Source: Aspidiotus rigidus (taxonomy: Eukaryota > Arthropoda > Insecta > Hemiptera > Diaspididae). Taken from it: DNA of 64,000 bases. The notes beneath the pieces are model-generated. The model saw only the letters and a list, made by a program, of their open reading frames with translations, did not search any database and had not been told where the DNA came from. The translations under genes and the position numbers were made by a program. Of the stretch, positions 47,490 through 60,200 are shown one piece after another (the first letter of the stretch is position 1; the number at the start of each line of letters is the position of its first letter). The stretch spans positions 3,596,001 through 3,660,000 of the forward strand of contig JAVHKY010000028.1 of the NCBI GenBank assembly GCA_035079385.1, in the 5' to 3' direction.

Positions 47490-47800
47490 GATGTTTTAAA
47501 CAAACGATGTTTAAAACGTGTTTAAAACATGTTTAAAGCACAAAATTCAAAATTGTGTTTTAAACGGAAATATGTTTAAAACGTGTTTTTTTTTGTTTCG
47601 TTTTAAACTTGTTTTTTCAATACATTCCATATTTTCATTATCACTCTTCACTAAAAATGAATATTGGACAATTTTTCCAGGGTTGAGAAATTAAAAAAAA
47701 AAAAATAGAACGTTGTTTTAAGCGATGTTCAAAACCAATATTTTAAGATATTCAAATGTGTTTAAAACGATGGTTAAAACTCCAAAAATGTGTGATAAAA
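47490..47800. repeat. Cluster of GTTTAAAAC / GTTTAAAC motifs
   Basis: Near-palindromic words (tgtttaaaacgtgtttaaaac, atgtttaaagc, cgttttaaacttg, ttcaaaacc, gtttaaaacgatg) recur about a dozen times within 310 bp, densest at 47490-47610. No coding frame or known element accounts for them. Confidence 0.6.
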
Positions 47801-47929
47801 CAATTTTCGGCTAATTTCACATTTACAAAATTTACTTCTCAACGTATTGGTCAGATAACTGACCATTTTAAAGAGTTAAAACAGAACTAATATAAAAATA
47901 CATTCATCTGACCAAAACGTTGAGAATTA

Positions 47930-48400
47930 AAGTTTGTATTGAAAAGGGGTTTTCCAAATGTACAAATCTACTTTAAGAGTTCACATTTGACAGCAAAAAA
48001 TTCTTTGGCCTGGTGATTGGACGAGAGAAGAAGAACATAGCAAACCAATGAGACGGCAGGAATCCAGGTAGCCAATAGAAACGCAGCATTTAGGACAATA
48101 GATTGGACCAATCACTAAGCAGTCTGTTTTAGCCAATAAGAACACAGTCATATTATTGTGGGAATAAGTTTCTAAGAAGTGAACCAATCACAACACAGCA
48201 CTGTTATAGCTAATAAGATCACAGTGTTATACTATAAAAACTCATGGTTAAGACCTTGTTCTCCAGTTGTGACACAACTGATGATGGGATAACACCCAAA
48301 AGTACTCTTGTAAAAGCAACTTTTGTACATTTGGGAAACCCTTTTTCAATATTAGTGCTCTACTTACACCTCACTCACTAAGTCATTACTCATTATGAGT
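47930..48400 (+). repeat. Solo PLE-type terminal repeat
   Basis: This matches 17513-17860 closely: the same CCAAT series, TATAAAAA, 'gacacaactgatgatggg', and terminus 'accctttttcaatattagtgctctacttacacctcactcac'. Here it has no reverse transcriptase. Its two ends are inverted copies: left 'ttgaaaaggggttttccaaatgtac', right 'gtacatttgggaaaccctttttcaa'. It is a stand-alone, non-autonomous or leftover PLE repeat. Its right edge abuts the mitochondrial-like insert. Confidence 0.65.
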
Positions 48401-48409
48401 TCCAATAAA

Positions 48410-48656
48410 TTTTGTAGACGTGAAATTAGCTTGAAGTTCTTTTATCGAATTAAGTAAAATTAATTGTTTCACAAAAAGATTTTTTAGTGAAGTATATTTT
48501 TTTTCTTTAATTTTAAATATAAATTATTTTTTATAAATAAATAGTTGATAAATTTAATTATTATTTATTAATTTATATATTTAATAATTTTTTTATTAAT
48601 TTAATTATTGAATTTAATTATTTATTAATAATATCAATTCATTTCATTAAATAATT
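48410..48656 (+). rRNA. NUMT left part (mitochondrial-like, probably 16S)
   Basis: An extremely AT-rich tract like the one at 49289-49795, from which it is separated only by the MITE at 48657-49288. I found no invariant rRNA block in this half, so its identity rests on composition and position. Confidence 0.4.
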
Positions 48657-49288
48657 GAGAATGTGCAGCTAAAAAGGTCCCACTTTGTCTATCACAGTTT
48701 TTCTTGAAATTGCAAAAGAAGGTCCAAATTGTAATTTTTTGTATTTTGATGTATCATTATATAAAAAAACCTCAGCTTTCCAGTAGTAAGATTCTTTTCA
48801 TGAGATAAAACCTATAAATTGAACAAAATTATAAGAAAGTGAGATCTTCATAATATTTTGTTCTGTGAAACTTTGTAATTTTTTCATCAGTGACAAAAAA
48901 AACTTGGAATACTGCAGCTCATCATTAACTGGACCGATTTTCATTTTTTTTTTTTTTCTAATTTGACCCTTACACTATAGTAATTAATATAAACTTATTA
49001 TTCTTCATTCCAGAATATTTCTTTCTCGAGAAAATCAAATTTTTCCAGAAGTTGAAACATTTTACATAAATTTTATGAAACATAGTAAACTTCTGTAATG
49101 CAATTTTTATTAACCAATTTCGTAAAAACACGATTTTCCAATTTTCAACTTCAATACCACTTTCCTGACATGAATTTTGGACCTAACAATTCCAAGAAGG
49201 TCTTGTTGGACTCAGAATTTCCTTTACTTCCACACTCCACTTATAACTTCATACCGACAAGGTGGGACCTTTTTAGGCGCACGCTCCC
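48657..49288. mobile_element. MITE inside the mitochondrial insert, 632 bp
   Basis: The left end 'gagaatgtgcagctaaaaagg' and right end 'cctttttaggcgcacgctccc' are inverted copies over about 27 bases, with five mismatches and a shared 'taaaaaggtcccac' core. The inside encodes nothing and differs in composition from the flanks. No exact target-site duplication was seen. Confidence 0.65.
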
Positions 49289-49795
49289 TTATTAATTATT
49301 TTATTTATTAAATTGGAAATTTTCGTCAATTAAAAAATTTATAATTCATTTTTAATTTCACAAATTAACATTGTATTTTAAATTATATAAATATAATAAT
49401 TATACTTGATTATTAAAATTATTTTCTTTAATAGTATAAAATATAAATTATTTCAATTTCTTTTTATAATAAGATTTTATTAATATTTTTATTAATTGAA
49501 ATTATATTTATAAATTTTAATAATAAAGTTACTAAAATTTATTATTTAAAATTATTAAGATAAGTTGATAATTGAGAATATTTTATAATTTTTTATGATT
49601 AAAATTAATTTTAAAAATATTAAAAATATTTTTTTATAATTTTATTTAAATATTGTAAATATAAATGTATTAAATATTAAATTTAATTTATTAAGAATTT
49701 TTAGATTAATATAAAGATTAATATAAAATTATAAAAATTTTATTTTATGAATTTAACAAAAATTTTTGTTTATTAAAAACATATTTTAATGGTTT
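49289..49795 (+). rRNA. NUMT: fragment of mitochondrial 16S rRNA
   Basis: Near the right end, TGTTTATTAAAAACAT (49768-49783) matches the universal mitochondrial large-subunit block TGTTTATCAAAAACAT in 15 of 16 positions. Upstream sequence has the AT-rich character of insect 16S. The copy stops abruptly after 'ggttttaata', before the next conserved domain, and ordinary nuclear sequence follows. It is non-functional in the nucleus. Confidence 0.7.
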
Positions 49796-52700
49796 TAATA
49801 AATATTGCAACTCTTTCTCGCTGTCAAGTCCAAATTCTATATAACATGGCTGTCCTTCCTATACAAGACAGGTCTGCAGCTGATCGCTGCATTTGCATTC
49901 AAATTCTGTGTTCTTGGCGTAGAGTGACACCATCAACCTACAGTGACGTCATCAAAAGACAGAAAAATGAATGTGATGCAGCCATCAGCTGGAGGCCTAA
50001 TTCTAGACAACCTGGTGTTCTATTATAATATCCCTTCTTTAGTCTTTTACTCTTATTCCAGAAGCGGGTGAGTCAACTTACAAATAACAAATCAAATTTT
50101 TATAATTCGGATCATTTTTGTGGTAAAACTTGTGGTTTGAATTTTTTTACAATCTAAGATTTGTGATTTCAATCACTTATTGTAATTCGTCAAGTTTTCC
50201 ATTTTTTTTTTTTTTTATCAATTGTCGTTCATTGGTGACCAAACTAGGTAGGCACACCCATGTTCTTTGGTAAAACTTTAAAGGAAAAAAAAAAAAAAAA
50301 AAAAAAAGGAAGTTTGCCATGATTTGACATTTTATAAATCATTGAATCATAGCTCGTCGAGTCTCGGGAATTAAAACAATTATTTGGAATTTGTGCCCCT
50401 AATCTTTTTTTAAACGAGATTTGTGAGATTGACAATTTGTAAGTTCACATCTCGTAGTACACAAATTTAATATCATTGCTGCCGTAAAGTAGGCGGGGAA
50501 GAAAATCATTAGAGTTGCATCGCATGACGAAATTATCAATCTTGAATGGAACAGAGATTAGTTCAATACTTAATTCAGGGCTCAGTTGGAAAGTAGCACC
50601 ACCTGTGTGCCATGTGACAAGCTCGTTCTCTTATTTCGAGATACAGTTGGGTGGTGCACACACAACATCGTTCAATACTGAACTCATGCTCCATTGAACT
50701 AATCAATTGTTTTTTGAATACTTTTTCCTCATTTTCGTTCCTTGTGAGTACCAGCAAAAAATAAACTGAAGAATCAGCTTTTTTATAATGCCTGTGAAAT
50801 ACTTCCATAACATCCAATTGTTATCTGAGAGGAATAGGGTGTCTGACATGAAAATGGAATCGGTACCTTCCTTGGTTATCCGAAGGGACACTCGGTTTAT
50901 TCTATTCAAACCTTATTTCCTCTCTTCCTCATCCCATTATCTCAAAGATCGTATTTCTTTCGCAAACTACATATTTTTGATCTGATTACAACATCTCCTC
51001 CTCAAAACCCGTTACTACTGTCATTGGCACAAATACAATTTTTCAACAGATGGGGGCGATTTTTCACAATTTTTTTCCGTCTAGGTATTACTTCTTTATC
51101 TTGAAAAACAAAGGGAAAATATATAGGAAAAATTGCAACGGGGCGGTATTCCTTATATCCCCTCGTTACCTGCATCACTGACTACTGAGAGAGCTCATCT
51201 ATTTAGTAAGAAATTATTTGAACTATATTTCACCAATTTTCTATTTCATCATCCTGCCAATTATCCCCTCTATCCTCATCATATTAAAGATTGCATTTCT
51301 CCTGTTCACTCCATACTAGTCTACATTTGTCTCTGTGGCCCCCATCATTTTCGAATTTTCGTTTCAACTCAGGAATGAACCATCGTATTAATTCTATTGA
51401 TCTGCAGATCTAGAGGAAGGATTGACTCCTTTTTCCCCTAACGTTTACCGTTGACAAATTATTTACCTTAAAAATAGCGACGGAAAGGAAGGACGTCGGT
51501 CTCTTTAGCTCGAAGTACATTTAATAGACTCTCTAAAATCCCCAAATCTCGCTTTGGATTCCATCTCACAGTCTTAGATAGAAACAGCCACAATAACATC
51601 TGCGTAAGTAACAGTTGTATTCAAATTCCTCTACTCCTCATACTACCCCCTCTCGCTAGTTTATACTATAATTTAGTGCAAGTGTGCATGTCAGAAAAAG
51701 CTCAAAATCTATTAACTTCACTCAAAATTATTCTTTACCCTCAAGTATAACGTGCATAACTTTTTCCATTTGGTTGACGGACAGCACTCACGCAATGCTT
51801 GTTGTATCTTCCAGTGCTCGCAGCTACATATTATAAATCGATAAATTTTAATAAAACGAGTGTAAAAATTTGTGCACGGTTTGTCGTTCGCTGATGATAC
51901 CGTGTACTGATATATCATTTTTATACATCGCCTTTTTGTGATCGTTAAAATCGATATCGTCGTTACAGTCTTCGACCATGGTTGGAGTCGCTGTCATAGT
52001 TCGTTGTCTAATAATCGAACAATACGCGTACGAAATCAGATTTCGATACGCTACTGATTGCGTGTACGTTTTCATTTTTTTTCTCCTTACACGTACGCTC
52101 TTACCCTGTGAATTTGGTATGAAATAAGAGGGGCTTTGCGGCCGCGGCGCGGCGTACAAATGAATAATGAATGAACGAACGACTGATGAGAAAAAAGCGG
52201 ACACAATACTACATAAAGAGGTACGGTAGTTTACTGTTCACATTCGAAATATGCCCGCGGAAAACTAAACGGTGCTAGCCTGTAGGTAGTATACGAGTAT
52301 TATGTCCTATTGTGCTGCAAATTGTATCGCACACCCGAATTGTCCAAAGGGCAGACGTTAAAGTCCGATTTTTCATTACTCGCAGGTCTACCTACAGGTA
52401 TATCACGAGGTTTCCATCCCTTTTGTCGCGAACACCCGTATACGTTCTCTGTGTGCAAATACGAGTCTAATCTCTTTACTCGGACTGCTCCACATACTAC
52501 GACATAGTCGCCCGTATAATATGCTTGTACAAGCAAGGCTTACGCGCTTCACAAATTACCGTTTATATCGTTTGTAAAATCGCAAAGGGAGAACGTATAT
52601 AAATCGCCAGAGACGGAAGAATTCGCGGTAGAAAATGTGTATCTTTTCCACATGTCTACTGGTTTTGACGAAATGATACGAAAATTGGCATACCCATCCA

Positions 52701-53689
52701 ATGTAAAACAGTATAATACAGAGAAAGTAAAACCAAAAGAGTATCATCGACACGCAAGGTAGACGTAATTTCTACAAAAATGTTTCAACCTTCGCCATCG
52801 GGGATTCTACCAAAACTGCTTCGGAAGCTGTTGGCGCACACGATAATTATTGTATATTTCGAGTGCGTCTACCATTATTTTGGAAGATTTTTCAACCGAA
52901 TATTAGTTGGTTAGTTGATTGCGTGCGAGCAAGAATCGTATATATAGTCTATACGTATACAAAAGCGATACGGTGGCTATATTAAAACTAATGCGTGAAT
53001 GTTAAAAGAAGGCACGATTACCGCCGACAGCATTTGTGGAAATGAAAGCAAAGTCAGACATGACTTCGAGCGAGTCAGCCAATTAGTTTTGATGAATTAA
53101 AAGTAGAATAATTATCACGAAAATAATAATACATAGGTATAGTTTACCCTCGGCTATATCATCGATGGTTTTTCTATCGACGAGTGCGTTCTCTAAAGAT
53201 CGTTAGCACGTAAGAATTTCGAGTTTAGAATAGAAAATTGAAAAACACTCGTGCTTGTTAGAACGGAGGAAAAGAGGGAAAAGATCGTCGAGATCGACTT
53301 TCTTGCAAAACCGTGGTTTTCTAAAAAGTTCTTGGTTTGTTTAATAATCAACAATTGTAGACAAATCTTCAGTTCTTTACGCAGAAAATTATCTTCCTAC
53401 CATATGGAAATTTTGGAATATATCTTGCAAACCGCAAATTGAAATCAAAAATTTAAAATAAAATCCATCTTGAAGAACGGGGATCTCAGCTTGTCTTTAT
53501 TTTCAAGACAAATAGAATGACTTTCCTTCTTCTTAAGACACCTCGTCCCTCACATCCGCCCTCTAAGAAAATTAATTTGAATTGTTATCCTAATAATTTT
53601 AAATTTTTTTTCCTTATACGGTCGGTAAATTAGGACCAATGCAATATTTTACAGCACATTTCTTATCTCTGTCATTTCTATCTTAGAAG
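49796..53689. other. Non-coding stretch with poly-A run
   Basis: No gene recognised. A run of over 20 A residues lies near 50284-50307 and a T-run near 50205. Short frames (for example 51848-52204 minus, 52300-52536 minus) lack domains and overlap other frames. Confidence 0.45.
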
Positions 53690-55275
53690 ATATGGCCGAG
53701 TAAGATAGTGAAGAGCGAATTCGGAGCTTCACTAAGTCTAAAACGCGCCAATTTCAATTTTTAGGCTCCTAGCTCATCCCAGTGGCTCTGGGTAATAGTG
53801 AAATTTGGTAATTCTTTCTTCCCAAAAACTCATGTTGATTATTGTTGTGTGCCATAAGGTGCATCTAACGAAAAAATAAATCGATTCCTGGTATCGATTT
53901 TAAAATGCGATAAAATCACTCCACCAAGCTAAATTTTCTGTATGCGATAATTTACATCTACGTACACACCGTATAAAAATTTCAGCTCGATACATGGGAT
54001 GGGGAGCGTCTTAGCCCGGATTTAGATCGGCGAGTTTTGACACTGGTTAAAACTGGAAAAGACTTAGGCCTGCGAAAAGCAGGAAGTTCTTGATTTTCGA
54101 AGATCTCGTTTTAAATAAGATGAATTCGCATGCAATATCAAAATACTCTGGTTGTTGGAAAGCTTGACTTTTTCAAACTTTGTAAATGATTGCATAAAAA
54201 AGCACTCTCATTTACAAACTTAATGGGAAAGGGACTCTAAGCTAAAGAATGGTATAACCCTAAGATTTTGACATCTCCACAGCTTTACAGTAACTGAAGA
54301 GTTATTGGAAGATTGAAAAATTCAGAAGTATATTCCTGTCTCCAGTTTGAAAGTTTGAATATTAATTTTTCTGTTTCTCCCCTCTTCAGAACTTTTTTTG
54401 ACCATCTTCTCCGAATTATAGAAACAGTTTCGAATAGGAATTGACTTCATTTCGGCACGGAATCCGAAAAATCAGAAACTCACTCCTTTTTCGAGATACG
54501 GGTACTTCTCAGTTTCTACATTCTCAAAACTTTTCAATGTCCAGAAAATTTTCGGACCATCTTTTTTCGAATTCTGCGAATGATTTTTTATGAAAATCGA
54601 CGTCATTCACGACGTGAACTTTGGAAATCAGAAGCTTATTGCTTTCTCCAGGATCCCAGTTATTTCCCTTTAGAACTTTTCGTTCTGTGGAAAATTTCTT
54701 GACAATTTTGTTTTTTCATCTGCGGGTGATTTTACATGAGACTCGAACTTATTCAGGACGGAAACTTTGAAAAAATTTGAAACGTCCTACTTTTTTCAGG
54801 TCTGAGTCCTTTCCTGCAGTTTTCACCAGAATCAAACCTCACTGAGGGAATATTCAACGTCATATTAATGTATCTAAATCGGAGATTACTGAAATATTCT
54901 CATCTAAGAACCGGTCCTCCATATATGAAGCTGAAATCTTGATATATCTTGTAAATAGAATCAACTCATGACATATAACCGAAATTTGGCTCGAATGTTC
55001 TAAGTTGATTTTATCGCATTTGCAAATCTCAAAATCGATCGTAGAGGTCGAGAATCGACATTTTTCCTCCGGGGAAGCACCTTTTAATAAACAAAAATAA
55101 TCGACATGGGTTTTCTGAAAAAAAATATGATCAAATTTTTCACAATTTTTAAAAGAAAATTTTACGTTTCTTATTTTCCAGAGCCACTGGGATGAGTTAG
55201 AGGTGTGAAAATTGAAATTGGCCTGTATTAGACATATTGCTCCCCTAAATCGAGTTCGGAAATTTATTTCGCTTG
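53690..55275. mobile_element. Element with ~350-bp imperfect inverted arms
   Basis: The left arm (53700-54050) and right arm (54900-55260) are inverted copies. Outer landmarks are 'ctagctcatcccagtggctctgg' on the left and 'ccagagccactgggatgagttag' on the right. Inner landmarks are 'aaatgcgataaaatca', 'ctcatgttgattatt', 'aaggtgc' and 'atttcagct..atacatgg'. The centre holds no recognisable gene, and the minus frame at 54860-55291 lies in the right arm. It is a non-autonomous DNA element or an inverted pair of an unknown repeat. Confidence 0.65.
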
Positions 55276-56409
55276 GAAAACTTTTCCTCATCTTACCCGG
55301 AACCTACATTCTTTGGCATCCACCTAGAGTCGAGTGGTATTCAACCTTTTTTTACTGGCGGACTAGCAGATGATTTTTGGATGGGTTTGCGGGCCACAAT
55401 TTTCTCCTTCTTTTCAGCCTAAAGTTGGTCTATAGAGATTTTAAATTTTGATATGTTCTCGCGGGCCACTCGCAACCACCCCGCAGGTCGCGGGTTGAAC
55501 ACCACTGACCTGAACTGTAAAAAGAATCATTTTTTGACCATTAAAACTTTTAATATTAGTCATCGTCAATTTCTTAAAACGGTGATGAGCTCAAATCAAT
55601 TAGAAGAATCCCACGGTTCTAGGAAAAACTTTCAGGACTGGAAGATATGGTAACTTGCGCGTGAAATAATTTTCACCGAGTCAATCCTGCGATTAGGAGA
55701 ACTTCATGACATAAATTTTGATGCTACAAGATGAGAAAATATTAACGACTAGACCTATTTTACACAAGGAATTTTTTGGAGTAACGATATTTTTAGTATA
55801 GAGAGCATTAAATGCTATATCGATAAAGATATTTCACTTCCACTTCGCTCACAAATCTTGGACCGAGAAATTTCTCGGTTCTCATACTTCTTCTGAAGCT
55901 GGAGCCAAAACTTGAAAGTTTATTCCAACACCTCTTCTGTAAAACTCGAAGCAGTTGAAAATTCTTCCAAATTTTTCATTTCATCAATAGTATATAATGA
56001 GACCTTTCTCCTTCAAGTTTCGCAAAATCCAAATAGAACAGAGTATCCGAAATTACCAAAGTATTCTCAACTTCTAAGGACCTTCCCATGCCCAATGTAG
56101 AAAGCTGAAATGTTGATACGTCATTTAAATAGAAATTGTTGGGGAATGGGGAGAATTTTGCAGCTTTATTATAGGAAGCAACTCCAATGCCCATAAACTC
56201 AAAAAATATGGTCTTTCTTAGAATTTGAAGGGGGAAGAAGCTCCTCAAATGATGATTTCCAAGGTACCCCAAAAAAAGGAGAACTAGGGAGACTAAAGCT
56301 TTCCAACGGCATAAGAGCCAGTGTAACGCAAAAAGAAAAGAAAAATTAGGATGCCGTTACAAGTTTTGCAACGACAAGCGGGGAACCCGCAAGACCCGTA
56401 TTCCACTGC
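55276..56409. other. Non-coding stretch, nothing recognised
   Basis: No family-like frames. The phrase 'cgggccactcgcaaccaccccgcaggtcgcgggttgaacacc' (55460-55502) has the look of a dispersed-repeat fragment, but nothing defines its ends. Confidence 0.4.
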
Positions 56410-56780
56410 GGAAGGTCTTTCAAAATTATTTTAAGTCCCTCTCCTCTCATTTATAGCTCAAAAGTGGAAATTTTCCCAAGTCTAAATTATTGTAAGTTCC
56501 TCTTGAATCATGAATAGCTGAAGAGTCAAAATTTTTCCAACTCCCTCCCCCCTCTCTCCGTGACGTCATCAACCTTGGACCGCTCACGATCGCGTAAGAA
56601 AATTTCCTTGGTCCCCCCCCCCCCATCAAATCTTGGAGGTCAACATTATTATAAGTCCCTCTCCCATTATATATAGCTTGAGAGCGAAAACTTTCTAACT
56701 TCCCCCCCCCCCCCCTCCGTGACGTCATCAACCTCGGACCGCTCGTGGACGGAAATTTCCTCAAAGTACCCCCTAAAAAA
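56410..56780. repeat. Tandem repeat with CRE palindrome and C-runs
   Basis: Two to three units of about 158 bp each contain 'taagtcc.tctc', 'atagct..agag', a run of 12-14 C and 'ccgtgacgtcatcaacct.ggaccgctc'. The full CRE palindrome TGACGTCA occurs at about 56563 and 56719. Frames across it are artefacts. Confidence 0.7.
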
Positions 56781-57213
56781 AGGGATAGCGAAAAATTTCA
56801 CTTGTCCATTTTTTCGTACATACACCCCCCTACTCCCCCAGGAAATCTCTGTAAACGCCTTAGATTCTCTCAATAACACTTCTCCAGAGTGAATAATTTC
56901 TAAGCGACAAATTTTTTCTTCTTTCATAAAAAAAATGAAGGTTTCGGTTTGCGCCAGTTATGATAGGATTATTCTGAATCATTCATCTTCCTCGCTTTGC
57001 CCATTTATATCTACAACTGTAGTGTGAATTTCAAAGTTCACGACTGAGAGGTTGAAACCGGGGGATCCCCTATCAGTATAGAAGTACACTACCATAATTC
57101 TGTTCGTCATCATCAAATCTTACTTTCTCAAGTGCCTCTCATGCCTCAACCGTCCATCTAAAATACGAAGAATTTACCGATCACTCACCCGAATAGAAAA
57201 TTGGTCGCCTTCC
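56781..57213. other. Region downstream of the Toll gene
   Basis: Presumed 3' flank or 3' UTR of the minus-strand receptor gene. I found no unambiguous minus-strand poly(A) signal close to the stop codon. Confidence 0.35.
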
Positions 57214-60200
57214 TCAGGTCCATAAAGACGGCAAATTCACGTTCTTCTCCATACCGCCGCTACCGTTAGACAGCAGACTATGCGAGTATTGGTTGTACGC
57301 TTTTTTAAGCGTGCTGAGCGGTGGCGGCGAAGGTATCGGTGGAAAATTCGAATTCGGACTCCGGTCCGCGCTATTGTCGTAATAATTGAAAGGGGTCGCG
57401 TACACGTTCGCCGAATTCCGCGACGAGATGACGAAAGTTGGAGCGCTTTCCTTCACGTCCGGCATGAAATACTTTAATTTTTGCCAGAACAAACTATCGC
57501 CCCACTGCATACACGTGCTCACCTTCATGTAGAGTCGAAGGTCCGGATCTAGATCGCGCGCCGGAATCTCACCCAGCAGCACGAACATCACCTTGTTGCG
57601 GCGATCGCGCAGCACCTCTCTCAGAGCTGACTTATACTCGAAACGGCACCATTCCGTTTGCAGAAAATTTTTGGACAGCACGATCAAGGTACGCTTCGAC
57701 GACTCAGCCGCCTCGATGATCGTGTCCGCGATGTAGGAATTTATGTTGAAATCGCGGTAATGTAAACACAGCCGATATGGAGTATCACACTGCTCCAAAG
57801 TGGGGCATAAAATACGTGTTATGAAGTCTTCATCTTTGATGCAGTACGCTATGTACGCGTCGAACAGTTTCTCGTGGTCGCCGTCGTCGCTGAACGCCGT
57901 TGATTTGTAACAAGAATGCAGGCCACAATGAGTGTACAAGCACCCGTGTAATTCTTTTTTGTACACAATAATTATCATCGTGACTATCACAAAAACTACA
58001 AAAATGGTAGTGGTTAACAGGAAAAAGGGTAAATAGTCTCGTAGGATTTGATTCTCGGCTAGAGAACCGAATAAAGTAAGACAGGAGACTGTGTTGTTGG
58101 GACTCTTGAGGAAATTACTCAACGAGCTCGTCTCATTTCTTGACTGACAGGAAATATTATCGATATCGGTGATTTTTGCAAAATTCTCTTGTATCCACAT
58201 GCGCAACTCGCTAACAAACTGGCAATCGCACGACCACGGATTTCCAGAGACAGCCACATTCACCAGATAAGGATTGGCGACGAATTGCCACACCTCGAAC
58301 TTGACTAACATATTATAGTCCAAATGAAGAATTTCGAGGTTCTTCAACTTGACGAACGTGCGACTATCAATTTTAACAATTTTATTGTTCTGCAGATATA
58401 ACTCTTTCAAATTCTCCAAACTACTGAACTCGTAACCCTCCAAGCTCCTTATTTGATTATCCTCAAGATGGAGGCTGACCAGTTTGCCAATGCCGCTGAA
58501 TGTGAAATTGTAAATCGTCCCTACATTAGAATTATTGACGTAAAGATGTCGCAAATTCTTCCGACCGATGAACGAATGACTGGAAAGCTCGCCAAAGTTG
58601 TTCCCATCCAAATAGAGCTCAGTCGCATCCATAGGAATTTTCAACGGCATCTCGGTGTAGTTGGCGCGAGAACAGTCGACGATATTAGCACTCCAAGTGC
58701 TGTCGTGGTAACAGTTGCAATTGGTAGGGCAGTTCATTTCGCAATCGCACGCGTCAAACGGGCAGCATTGACACAAGGTATAGCAATGTGTCTTATAGGA
58801 GCAAAGAAATTGAGATGACCCAGCTTTCACAAGAGGGACGAAGTCTTGCTCTCTGTCGTACACCAATTTACAGTAGATACTTTCGATATCCATAATGACC
58901 GGATGCTGCCTCACTTCGAGACGATTTATACGCTGCAACCACTCCATAGTACAATCGCATTTAAACGGATTTCCGCCTATGTAGAATTGGGGGCGGTCTC
59001 GATCCGGTGGCACCGCCGATAGTTGTAGAGCCGATAAGTCCAAGCTGACAATATTATTGGCGTACAAATCTACCCGCGTTAAATTGACTTTCGTAGTAAA
59101 GGTATGCGGTTCAATGTGGTTAATGAGATTATCGTTAAGAAACAGCAGTTCAATACTATCGGGTAGCGAAGCGGGTGCAACTCGAGTTAGTTTATTAAAA
59201 CTGACGTCCAAAGTTTGTATAACCGATTGCACTTGTTTCTTGTTATTCAAGTTTTCGATAAAATTTCCGTGCACATCTAACCACAGTAAATTCGGCGGGA
59301 AGGAACCGTAATCGAAGTTCTTTAATTTATTTTCGGAAATATTAAGCCATACCAAACTTTTCACGTCGTTGAATATATCTTCGACGTTGGTCAACAAATT
59401 ACTGTCCACTCGGATGGCTTCTAATTTCGGATTACTGGCGAACGTACCTTTTTCGATTTTTTTAATTTGATTTTGCGACAAATTAAGTATCTGCAACGAA
59501 GGTAGCTCGACGAACGATTTCTTACCGACAACTTCGATCTGATTCGCTATCAAACGCAGCCCGTATAAATTCGTCATACCTTTGAAACCCGGCTTTTCGA
59601 GATTCGAGATCAAGTTTTCGCCCAAGTCGAGCGTTTTCAATAAAGGCATTTCATTGAGGGCGGCGGGCAATCCCGCGATTTTGTTCGCGCTGATATTCAA
59701 ATCTTGCAAACTCGTACAATTGCGAAAAGCGTTCGGATGAATGCTCTCGAGCTGATTGTAGTCCAAAGAGAGCAAACTGAGAGCGTCCAGACCGTTCAAA
59801 GCGCGCGCGTCCAATTTTTTCAGCCTATTGTTGGACAGCACCAAGGTATGCAAATTATTGAGCGCTATAAAGGTGTCCGCGGGAACGGTTTCTAAACCGT
59901 TATTTTCCAAATTCAAAATCTGTAACGTATACAGATCTTGGAAAAGCGTCGAATTTAATTTGGTTATTTGATTACGGGCTAAATTGAGCGAAACGAGTCT
60001 TATGAGACCGGAGAAGGTTTCGTTAGAGATACACTCGTTGTTCAGGTGGTTGGAAGATAAATCGAGCGAAAGCAACTGACTTAAATTGGCGAATAGGTGG
60101 GGTGGGAGTACGCTTAGAGAATTATTTTGCAAGTATATTTCTTTGATCGATTCGGAACATTCGCCGAATAAGTCAGAAGGCAACTTTCTAAGGATGTTGC

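Noticed and set aside
54860..55291. 143-codon minus frame
   Set aside because: It lies in an inverted-repeat arm. The opposite arm does not keep the frame, and no domain is seen.
56590..56730. Frames across the C-run repeats (minus strand, glycine-rich)
   Set aside because: They are translations of C homopolymers in a tandem repeat.
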